From an uncultured Lachnospiraceae bacterium (GTDB taxonomy: Bacteria; Bacillota; Clostridia; Lachnospirales; Lachnospiraceae), in contig CANCYO010000025.1 in the NCBI GenBank assembly GCA_947382415.1, forward strand, positions 1-36,946: a DNA stretch of 36,946 nt. Direction: 5' to 3'. Below the pieces are notes generated by a model, which did no database searches, was not told the origin of the DNA, and worked only from the letters and a program-made list of their open reading frames with translations. Shown here piece after piece: positions 15,377 to 23,623 of this stretch (positions within the stretch are counted from its first letter, which is position 1; each line of letters begins with the position of its first letter). Both the position numbers and the translations under genes were made by a program.

Positions 15377-18300
15377 ATGAAGTTTTCGATTATCGTGGCA
15401 GCCCTGAATCCGGGAGAAAAACTGAGGCAGACGGTTGAGAGTGTGCTGGAGCAAAGCTGTGGGGATTATGAGATCGTGGTGAAGGACGGCGGAAGCACCG
15501 ACGGCTCATTGGAGAGTCTGCCGGAGGATGGGCGCATCCGGGTCTGTGCGGAGGCTGACAGCGGTATCTATGACGCCATGAATCAGGCGGTGAAAATGGC
15601 GCAGGGAGAGTATCTGCTCTTCTTAAACTGCGGCGATGTGTTTTATGATGCGGGAGTGCTGGAGCGGGCGCGGCTGCGGGCTTTGAAGGAGCAGGGGGAG
15701 GCTCCGCTGGTACTCTACGGAGATACCTATGGAGCCAAAAACGATGTGCTGATCACCGCTCCGGACAGGATAGACGGCTTTGCCTGCTATCGCAATATTC
15801 CCTGCCATCAGTCCTGTTTTTATGACGCCAGACTCTGCAAAGACAGGCCCTACCGCGCCGAATACCGCATTCGGGCGGATTATGACCATTTTTTGTGGTG
15901 CTATTACCGGGCGGGAGCTAAAATGGTGTATCTGGAGGGCGTGGTGGCTTCCTATGAGGGCGGCGGATATTCCGAGAGCCCGGAGAACCGCAGGCGGGAC
16001 AGGGAGGAGCACAGGCAGATCACTCAGGAGTATATGTCCCCGGAGGAGCTTCGCAGATACCGGCGGGCCATGCTGCTTTCCCTTGCGCCGGTTCGGAGTT
16101 TTCTGGCGGAAAACCGTCTGACTTCAGGGGCTTATCACTGGCTGAAAACCTGTGTTTACCGGCACAGGCTCAGGATATTTTTGGGAATTTTGGTGTTTTG
16201 TCTGGAAGCCTTTGCTTTTCTGGGAACCGGGGTGCTGGGGGAGGATGTGGTCCATTATCACACCGGGGAGGGTTCCTGGGAGGCGCAGCAGTCGGCGGAA
16301 GCTTCGGTTTTCTGTCAGGAGTTTGTGCCGCAATACGGGCATCTGCAATCCCTGAGCTTTCTCATGGGCAAGGAGGGCGTCACACAGCAGGACGGCGCCG
16401 TGGTGGTGCGGATTCTGGACGCCCGGGATCAGGTGTTTTTTGAGGAGACCAAGTCCTTCTCTGAGATTCAGGATGGACGTTTTACGGATGTGAAGACGGG
16501 GCTTGCGTTGTCCGCGCGCTCTGCTTACCGGCTGGTATTGATCACGGAGCCTTCCTCTGCGGGAGAGTATGTCACGGTGGGGGTCTGCGGCAGGGAATAT
16601 AAGCTGGCGGAGAACCGGGCGTTTTGGAGCGGCGGGGAGGATCGCGAAGCGGACGCCCAGCTTGTGATGCGTTATCATTATGAGGATGCGGTGCCTGTTG
16701 GAAAAGCGCTGAAGGCGTTACTGCTTTGTCTCGTCACAGCTTTCGGGGTGATGTTCGGGCTGCCGGAGCAAACGTCGATACGCAGGGCGGCGGGGATTAT
16801 ATTATTGCTTGCAGGGCCTCTGGTGCTGGGGCGGCAGTTGGAGCTGCTGTCTTATAAAGAGGTGATGTATCTGCCCATTGCCATGCGTTGGAATCTGGGG
16901 ATCATGTTTGGGCTGGAACTTGCGGTGCTGCTTGCGACGCACTCTCCCCGCGTTACGGTGGCGTTTACAAATCTTGCGCTGACCCTTTTGTATTCCGTGA
17001 ATTATTTTGTTATCTTATACCGCGGCACACCCCTTCGCATGAATGATTTCACAGCGGCCGGCACGGCGGCTCAGGTTTTGGGGGAGTATGATTTTGAATT
17101 TAATGACCGTCTGGCCATAATCTGGGGACTGCTGCTTTTATTTGTGGTGTTCGGTGTGCAGACGGGTGTGGGCGCGGAAAAAGGGTCAGAAAAAAGGGTC
17201 AGAAAAAAGGCTCGGGACGGGCGGTATTATCTGAGGAAGCTTTTGAGCTATGGAATCTCGATCGTTGCGGCGGCAGGGCTGATCTGTTTTGGCGGGTATC
17301 AGCTTCTGTATACGGATCTGCTGCAGCGGGCGGGCTTTGCGGATGAGGAGCTGCGGGGCATCGGGCAGGATATGATCTATTATGTGAACGGTTATCTGGT
17401 GGGAACCTGTATCGAGGTGAAAAATTCCCGCATTCTGCCGCCGGAGGGGTATTCGGTAAGCGCGGTGGAGGAGATTCTGAGGGAGGCGCAGGAGGCTTCT
17501 GAAAAAGAGCATTCTGAACAGGAGCCTTTTGGACAGGAGTTATCAGAGCAGGAGCGGGAGGAGCTGCCTCATGTGATCCTGATCATGAACGAGAGCTTTG
17601 CGGATCTAAGGGTGCTGGCGGATCTGGAGCTGAGTCAGGAGAATCTGCCCTTTTTTAACTCGCTGAAGGAGAATACGGTGCGGGGTTACGTGAATGCCTC
17701 GGTGCTTGGCGGGGGCACCGCCAATTCGGAGTTTGAGGTGTTTACCGGGTGCAGTGTGGCGTTTTTTCCGGTGAACTATTATCCGTACCAGCAGGCGCTG
17801 AAAAAGCCTGTGGAGTCGGTGATCAGCCATATGAAGCGTTATGGCTATACCACGTATTCCATGCACCCGGAGCCCGCGGGCAACTGGAACCGCACCAGTG
17901 TGTACCGATATTACGGATTTGACGACAGCCTGTGGAAGGCGGATTTTGCGGGATCGGAGGTTGTTCACAACGGGGTGTCGGACGCGGAGACCTACCGGAA
18001 GGTCATAGAGCTGTATGAGAACAGAAAACAGGGTGAGAAGCTGTTCATCTTTGATCTGACCATGCAGAATCACGGCGGTTATCCCGGAAAAGGCGCGCCC
18101 TATGAGGTGGAGGAGCTGCGGGTGAAAAATCCTGCGCTTGACGAGTATCTGACTCTGATGAAGATATCCGATGAGGCCTTTGAGGAGCTGGTGCATTATT
18201 TTGAGGAGCAGGAGGAGCGGGTGGTGATCTGCATGTTCGGGGATCATCAGCCCTGGGTGTCGGATCTGATCGTGGAGGCATATGAGACGGGCGCGGCGGT

Positions 18301-18622
18301 CAGTCAGGAGAGCCTGATGGACAAGTACAAGACTCCCTTTGTGATCTGGGCCAATTATGATATTGAGGAGGCCGAAGGGTATGATATCAGCATGAATTAT
18401 CTGGGGGGACTTCTGGAGCGCACGGCGGGGATTCCGCTTTCGCCGTATTTTGCTTATCTGGAGAGTCTCCGGGAGGAATATCCTGTCATCACCATCAACG
18501 GGTATATGGATGAGGACGGCAATTGTTCGGGATGGAGCGGCACGGGAGAAGAATTTCAGGACTACCGGATGCTGCAGTACAATTATCTGTTCGATGAGCG
18601 AACCATACAATGGGGGTATTGA
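15377..18622 (+). CDS. GT2 glycosyltransferase-LTA synthase fusion, array copy 2
   Basis: This 1081-residue protein begins with a cytoplasmic GT2 domain (about 1-225): FSIIVAALNPGEKL, VVKDGGSTDGS, ADSGIYDAMNQA and FLNCGDVFY (Asp87 in the DXD-like position), resembling WcaA/WcaE-type transferases. After a basic linker, the standard array architecture follows: a span near 270, a beta-rich domain starting YHTGEGSW, six or so spans, and a catalytic domain with Glu739 in MNES, Thr781 in GGGTAN, and MFGDHQPW. A Glu/Gln/Ser-rich insertion (about residues 704-728) precedes the catalytic domain. The ATG at 15377 uses the GGGGGT of the preceding gene's last codons as ribosome binding site. The fusion would place a sugar transferase inside and a phosphoglycerol-type transferase outside on one chain. 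No internal start with a good ribosome binding site was noticed at the domain junction. Confidence 0.88.
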   Translation: MKFSIIVAALNPGEKLRQTVESVLEQSCGDYEIVVKDGGSTDGSLESLPEDGRIRVCAEADSGIYDAMNQAVKMAQGEYLLFLNCGDVFYDAGVLERARLRALKEQGEAPLVLYGDTYGAKNDVLITAPDRIDGFACYRNIPCHQSCFYDARLCKDRPYRAEYRIRADYDHFLWCYYRAGAKMVYLEGVVASYEGGGYSESPENRRRDREEHRQITQEYMSPEELRRYRRAMLLSLAPVRSFLAENRLTSGAYHWLKTCVYRHRLRIFLGILVFCLEAFAFLGTGVLGEDVVHYHTGEGSWEAQQSAEASVFCQEFVPQYGHLQSLSFLMGKEGVTQQDGAVVVRILDARDQVFFEETKSFSEIQDGRFTDVKTGLALSARSAYRLVLITEPSSAGEYVTVGVCGREYKLAENRAFWSGGEDREADAQLVMRYHYEDAVPVGKALKALLLCLVTAFGVMFGLPEQTSIRRAAGIILLLAGPLVLGRQLELLSYKEVMYLPIAMRWNLGIMFGLELAVLLATHSPRVTVAFTNLALTLLYSVNYFVILYRGTPLRMNDFTAAGTAAQVLGEYDFEFNDRLAIIWGLLLLFVVFGVQTGVGAEKGSEKRVRKKARDGRYYLRKLLSYGISIVAAAGLICFGGYQLLYTDLLQRAGFADEELRGIGQDMIYYVNGYLVGTCIEVKNSRILPPEGYSVSAVEEILREAQEASEKEHSEQEPFGQELSEQEREELPHVILIMNESFADLRVLADLELSQENLPFFNSLKENTVRGYVNASVLGGGTANSEFEVFTGCSVAFFPVNYYPYQQALKKPVESVISHMKRYGYTTYSMHPEPAGNWNRTSVYRYYGFDDSLWKADFAGSEVVHNGVSDAETYRKVIELYENRKQGEKLFIFDLTMQNHGGYPGKGAPYEVEELRVKNPALDEYLTLMKISDEAFEELVHYFEEQEERVVICMFGDHQPWVSDLIVEAYETGAAVSQESLMDKYKTPFVIWANYDIEEAEGYDISMNYLGGLLERTAGIPLSPYFAYLESLREEYPVITINGYMDEDGNCSGWSGTGEEFQDYRMLQYNYLFDERTIQWGY

Positions 18623-18625
18623 CGA

Positions 18626-21148
18626 ATGAACATTTGGATTAAGGCCAGAGACTGGCTGAAAAGTTGTGTGTGTCATCACAGAGGGAGACTGGCAGCGGGT
18701 TTGGCAGTATTTATCGCGGAGCTTGTCCTGGTTCTGGGATCGGGGGTGCTGCTGGAGGACGAGACCAATTTCCTCTCGGGGGAAGGCTCCTGGGAGGAGA
18801 GTCTATCAGCGGAGCGCCCGGGCTTTTGCCAGAGGTTTCGGCCGGAGCACAGGCATCTGCGTTCCCTGAGCTTTCTGGTGAGTCTGACGGATGTGACGAA
18901 GCGGGACGGAGAGATGGCTGTCGTCATCACGGACGAGAAGGGAGCGGTGCTCTTTGAGAAGAATCTGGGCTTTGATGAGCTCGCGGACGGGCGGTTCACG
19001 GATGTGGAGGTGAACCTGAACCTTTCTCCATGGAAAAGCTATGACCTGACGCTGACAGCCGGTCCCTCCTCTGCGGGGGAATACCCCACGGTGAGTATCT
19101 GTGACACGTCATGGGAGCTGCCCGAGAGCAGAGCGCTGTTTTGGGAGGACAAGCAGCTTGAAAAACAGAGGCTGGGGAAACAGCAGCTCGTGACTCGCTA
19201 TGCGTATGAGGAGGCTTTGACGGACGCCAGACTGGCCATGCTTGTATTTTTAAGCCTGCTGACGGCTCTGGGAGTCGGGTTTGGACTGCCGAAGAATCAT
19301 AAGCTGCGTATGGCGGCGGGGATTCTGATCATGATCGCTGCGCCCTATGTGTTGGGGAGCAGGCTGGAGAGTCTGACCTTCGATCAGGTCTATGCGCTGC
19401 CCATCACCATGCGTTTTCGAACTATGGAGCATTTGCCCTTTGCGTTGTTGTGGAATCTGGGCATCATCTATGGGGTGGAGCTTGCGGTCTTTCTGTGTAC
19501 CCACTCTGCCAGGGTGACGATCGCGCTGACGAATGTGGCGCTGACATTATTGTATTCCGTGAATTATTTTGTCATCGCCTATCGTGGGACGCCTCTTCGC
19601 GTGAATGATTTTACGGCCATAGGCACTGCGGCCAAGGTGGCGGGAGATTACAGTTTTGAGCCGGACAGCGCGCTGGCCCTTGTGTGGTGTTGGACGGTTC
19701 TGTTTGTGGTGTGGGGTGTGCAGACGGGAGTGAGAGGCCTTTGGTCTGTTGGGAAAGCGTCAGACAGGGATATGCAGTCTGAGGGAAGGATTTTTCGGCG
19801 GTTTGTGTCCTATGGCGTTACCATTGCCGCGGCAGCAGTGCTGGTCTTCTTTGGCGGATATCAGCTTCTGTATACGGATCTGCTGGACCGGGCCGGTTTT
19901 TCCAATGACGAATTCAAAGGGTTTTATCAGGATATGATCTATTACCGGAACGGTTATCTGGTGGGAACCTGTATCGAGGTCAGAAATTCCCGCATTCTGG
20001 TTCCGGAGGAGTATTCCGGGGCGCTGGTGGAGAAGATCTTGGAGGAAAACAGGGAGGAACAGGAGCTTACGGATGAGGAGCGGGCAGAGCTGCCTCATGT
20101 GATCCCGGTAATGAACGAGAGCTTCGCGGATCTGCGGGTGCTTGCGGATCTGGAGCTGAGTCAGGAGAATCTGTCCTTTTTTAACTCGTTGAAGGAGAAT
20201 ACGGTTCGGGGCTATGTGAATGCCTCGGTGCTTGGCGGGGGCACTGCCAACACGGAGTTTGAAGTGTTCACCGGTTGTACGGTGTCTTTTTTCCCGGTGA
20301 ATTATTATCCCTATCAGCAGGCGGTCAAGAGGCCCATCGACACGTTGGTGAGCCGCATGGAAAATTACGGTTACCGCACGGTCTCCATGCACCCGGAGTC
20401 TGCGGGCAACTGGAACAGGACGAATGTCTACCGGTATTACGGTTTTGACGAGAGTCTGTGGAAGGCGGATTTTGCGGGGGCTGAGGTGGTTCATGCGGGG
20501 GTGTCGGACGCGGAGACTTACAATCGGGTCATTGAGCTGTACGAGAACAGAAAACAGGGTGAGAAGCTGTTTGTCTTTGATCTGACCATGCAGAATCACG
20601 GCGGGTATTCCGATCACGGAGCACCCTATGAGGTGCGGGAGACGCGCATGGAGAATCCGATTCTGGACGAGTATCTGGATCTTGTGAAGGTTTCCGATGA
20701 AGCCTTTGCCGGGCTGGTGCATTATTTTGAGGAGCAGGATGAGAAAGTCGTGATCTGCATGTTTGGCGACCATCAGCCCTGGGTGTCCGATCTGATCATG
20801 AATTATTATTATAAGGGGGCGGATATTCCGCCCGGACAGATGATGGACAAGTATAAGACTCCTTTTGTCATCTGGGCCAATTATGAGATCGAGGAGGCCG
20901 AAGGGTATGATATCAGCATGAATTATCTGGGCGGGCTGCTGCTGAGAACGGCGGGGATTCCGCTGTCTCCCTATTTTGCTTATCTGGAGGAGCTGAGAGA
21001 GGAATATCCTGTGATCACCATCAACGGCTATGTGGACAGGGATGGCAATTATGAGAACTGGGGAAGCGCGGGGGATGAGTTTCCGGAGTATCGGATGCTG
21101 CAATACAATTATCTGTTTGATGAAAATACCGTGAAATGGGGGTATTGA
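18626..21148 (+). CDS. LTA synthase-like protein, array copy 3
   Basis: This 840-residue protein is closest in wording to copy 2 in the catalytic half: both share SQENL-FFNSLKENTVRG and ENRKQGEKLF. Metal and nucleophile motifs are intact: VMNESFADLR, GGGTANTEF, MHPESAGNWNRTNVY, MQNHGGY and MFGDHQPW. It has no GT2 domain. Two local oddities are visible: around 19395-19445 there is an apparent duplication of about ten residues (LPITM followed by LPFALLWN) not found in the other copies, and the strand before MNES reads VIPV where others have VIVV or IILI. The start ATG at 18626 lies 3 nt after the previous stop and relies on the TGGGGGT of the preceding WGY codons. Substrate unknown. Confidence 0.87.
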   Translation: MNIWIKARDWLKSCVCHHRGRLAAGLAVFIAELVLVLGSGVLLEDETNFLSGEGSWEESLSAERPGFCQRFRPEHRHLRSLSFLVSLTDVTKRDGEMAVVITDEKGAVLFEKNLGFDELADGRFTDVEVNLNLSPWKSYDLTLTAGPSSAGEYPTVSICDTSWELPESRALFWEDKQLEKQRLGKQQLVTRYAYEEALTDARLAMLVFLSLLTALGVGFGLPKNHKLRMAAGILIMIAAPYVLGSRLESLTFDQVYALPITMRFRTMEHLPFALLWNLGIIYGVELAVFLCTHSARVTIALTNVALTLLYSVNYFVIAYRGTPLRVNDFTAIGTAAKVAGDYSFEPDSALALVWCWTVLFVVWGVQTGVRGLWSVGKASDRDMQSEGRIFRRFVSYGVTIAAAAVLVFFGGYQLLYTDLLDRAGFSNDEFKGFYQDMIYYRNGYLVGTCIEVRNSRILVPEEYSGALVEKILEENREEQELTDEERAELPHVIPVMNESFADLRVLADLELSQENLSFFNSLKENTVRGYVNASVLGGGTANTEFEVFTGCTVSFFPVNYYPYQQAVKRPIDTLVSRMENYGYRTVSMHPESAGNWNRTNVYRYYGFDESLWKADFAGAEVVHAGVSDAETYNRVIELYENRKQGEKLFVFDLTMQNHGGYSDHGAPYEVRETRMENPILDEYLDLVKVSDEAFAGLVHYFEEQDEKVVICMFGDHQPWVSDLIMNYYYKGADIPPGQMMDKYKTPFVIWANYEIEEAEGYDISMNYLGGLLLRTAGIPLSPYFAYLEELREEYPVITINGYVDRDGNYENWGSAGDEFPEYRMLQYNYLFDENTVKWGY

Positions 21149-21151
21149 TGG

Positions 21152-23620
21152 ATGGAGCGTTTGGGTAAGTTCGCTTCGGATGTGCTGACGGGAATCCGGG
21201 AATGGTTTGGCGATTGTATACGGCATCACAAGCTGCGCATGGCGGCGGGTGTGGTGATTATGGCTGTGGAGCTGTTTTTGTTTCTGGGGACAGACGTTTT
21301 GCTGGAGGATAAAACCAATTATCTCACGGGCGAGGGTTCCTGGGAGCAGGAGCAGAACTCGGAGACATCGGGATTTTGTCAGGTTTTTGTACCGGAGGAG
21401 CGCCGTCTGCGCATGATCAGTTTCCTCATGGGCAAGGATGGGGTGACTGTGCAGGATGGGCAGGTCAGGGTGATAATATCGGATGAGGAGAATGCAGTTC
21501 TCTTTGAGGAGAGCAGAAGCTTTGCGGAGATATCCAATGGCTTTTTCACGGATGTGGAGATGGATCTGCAGCTTTCCACCAGGAAGACCTATTATCTGAC
21601 GCTGGTGACTTCACCGTCCTCTCTGGGGGAATATCCTACCGTGGGCGTGTGCGGCATGGAGTATGTCCTGCCGGAGAACCGGAACCTGATACAGGGGGAT
21701 GAACTGCCGGGGGTGCAACTGGTGGCCCGTTATCATTATACCGACGTCCTGCCCTCCGACAAGGCGGGGAAAGTGATTCTGATCTGTGTCCTGACGGCGT
21801 TTGCGATCATGTTTGGACTGCCGGAAAATGCAGTGCTGCGCAGAATCGTCGGTGTGCTTCTGCTGTTGGCGGGTCCTTATGTGCTGGGTCAGCGGCTGGA
21901 GCTTCTGACCTATAAAGAACTGTTGTATCTGCCCTTTGCCATGAAGTGGAATGTGGCGATAATGTATGGTCTGGAGTTTATCGTTCTGCTGTGTACCTGG
22001 TCTCCCGTTTTTACAGTGGTGTTTACAAATGTGGCGCTTACTCTTTTGTATTCGGCCAATTATTTTATGATCCTGTATCGGAATACGCCGCTTCGCATGA
22101 ATGATTTTACCGCTATCGGTACTGCGGTGAATGTGGCGGGAGAGTACCGCTTTGTGCCAAACGATCATATGGCGGTGGCATGGGGGCTGCTGCTTTTGAT
22201 CGTGGCCTTTGCCCTGCAGACCGGTGTCAGACGCAGGGAGCGCGGTGAAGAGAGCAGGAAAAAGAGGGCCGTAAAAGCCTGTATCAAATACGGTGTGTCT
22301 GTTGGCGCTGCGGTTCTGTTGGCGTTTGCGGGAAAATATTATCTGTGCGATCTGGATACGCTGACGGAGGCTGGATTTGCCTATGAGGAATTCAAGGGAT
22401 TTCATCAGGATCTGATCTTTTATATGGACGGTTATCTGGTGGCGACGCTGCTTGAGGCGCGGGATGCGAAGATTGTTCCGCCGGAGGATTACACTACGGA
22501 GCTGGTGGAGGAGCTGCTTGCGGAAGCGGCAGAGAACGCTCCTGCACCCGGGGAGGAACTGCCTCATATCATCGTGGTGATGAATGAGAGCCTTGCCGAT
22601 CTCAGCATCCTGGAGGATGTGGAGCTCAATCAGGACAATCTGCCTTTCATGCGGTCGCTGAAGGAGAATACCATCAGCGGGTATGCGAATGCATCGGTGC
22701 TTGGCGGCGGCACCGCCAACACGGAATTCGAGCTGTTTACCGGATGCAGTATGGCGTTTCTCCAGACAGGGTATTATCCCTATCAGCAGGCGATACGGCA
22801 TGACATTCCGTCTGCTGTCAGCAGGCTGAAGCAAAACGGCTACACCACAATTTCCATGCATCCCGAATATGCCACTAACTGGAAGCGGGACAAGGTATAC
22901 CAGTATTACGGTTTTGACCGCTCTCTGTGGAAGCCGGATTTTGCAGGCGCGGAGGAGATACACAGCGGTGTGTCGGATGCCGAGACCTATCGCAGAGTGA
23001 TCGAACTGTACGAGAACAGACAGCCGGATGAAAAGCTGTTTATTTTCGATTTGACCATGCAGAATCATGGCGGATATATCGCAAAGAAAGATCAGGAGTA
23101 TGAGGTGCGTGCAGAGGGGCTGCAAAATTCGGAGCTGGACGTGTATCTCTCGCTGGTGAAGGTGTCGGATGAGGCTTTTTCCGAGCTGATCGCATACTTT
23201 GAGGAGGAAGAAGAGAAGGTAATTATATTGATGTTCGGTGATCACCAGCCCAGTATCAGAGGAGTCACTACTTATCTGGAGGAGGCCGGAAAAAATCCCG
23301 GACCCCTGGAGCGGATGCTGCTTTATAAAACTCCCTTTGTTATCTGGGCAAACTATGATATCGAGGAGGCCGAGGGGTACGATATCAGCATGAATTATCT
23401 GGGTGGGCTCCTGATGGAGACTGCCGGGATGGAGCTTTCCCCGTATTTTGCTTATCTCAGAAATCTGCGGCAGGAATATCCTGTTATCACGGTAAACGGC
23501 TATGTGGATAAGGACGGAAATTATAAGAACTGGGGCAGCGCAGGGGATGAATTCCCGGAGTATCGGATGCTGCAATATAATTATCTGTTTGATAAGCACA
23601 GAGTGGAATGGGGGTATTGA
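21152..23620 (+). CDS. LTA synthase-like protein, array copy 4
   Basis: This 822-residue copy keeps the full architecture. The beta-rich domain begins YLTGEGSW and the conserved inter-span motif is LRMNDFTAIGTAVNV. The catalytic domain holds VMNESLADLS, GGGTANTEF, MHPEYATNWKRDKVY, MQNHGGY and MFGDHQPS. The region after GDHQP differs from copies 1-3 (SIRGVTTYLEEAGKNPG), which in LtaS-type enzymes lies near the substrate groove, so acceptor or donor preference may differ. An ATG at 21148 overlaps the previous stop but is out of frame; the in-frame ATG at 21152 follows GGGGGT. It ends in EWGY like its neighbours. Confidence 0.87.
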   Translation: MERLGKFASDVLTGIREWFGDCIRHHKLRMAAGVVIMAVELFLFLGTDVLLEDKTNYLTGEGSWEQEQNSETSGFCQVFVPEERRLRMISFLMGKDGVTVQDGQVRVIISDEENAVLFEESRSFAEISNGFFTDVEMDLQLSTRKTYYLTLVTSPSSLGEYPTVGVCGMEYVLPENRNLIQGDELPGVQLVARYHYTDVLPSDKAGKVILICVLTAFAIMFGLPENAVLRRIVGVLLLLAGPYVLGQRLELLTYKELLYLPFAMKWNVAIMYGLEFIVLLCTWSPVFTVVFTNVALTLLYSANYFMILYRNTPLRMNDFTAIGTAVNVAGEYRFVPNDHMAVAWGLLLLIVAFALQTGVRRRERGEESRKKRAVKACIKYGVSVGAAVLLAFAGKYYLCDLDTLTEAGFAYEEFKGFHQDLIFYMDGYLVATLLEARDAKIVPPEDYTTELVEELLAEAAENAPAPGEELPHIIVVMNESLADLSILEDVELNQDNLPFMRSLKENTISGYANASVLGGGTANTEFELFTGCSMAFLQTGYYPYQQAIRHDIPSAVSRLKQNGYTTISMHPEYATNWKRDKVYQYYGFDRSLWKPDFAGAEEIHSGVSDAETYRRVIELYENRQPDEKLFIFDLTMQNHGGYIAKKDQEYEVRAEGLQNSELDVYLSLVKVSDEAFSELIAYFEEEEEKVIILMFGDHQPSIRGVTTYLEEAGKNPGPLERMLLYKTPFVIWANYDIEEAEGYDISMNYLGGLLMETAGMELSPYFAYLRNLRQEYPVITVNGYVDKDGNYKNWGSAGDEFPEYRMLQYNYLFDKHRVEWGY

Positions 23621-23623
23621 CGG

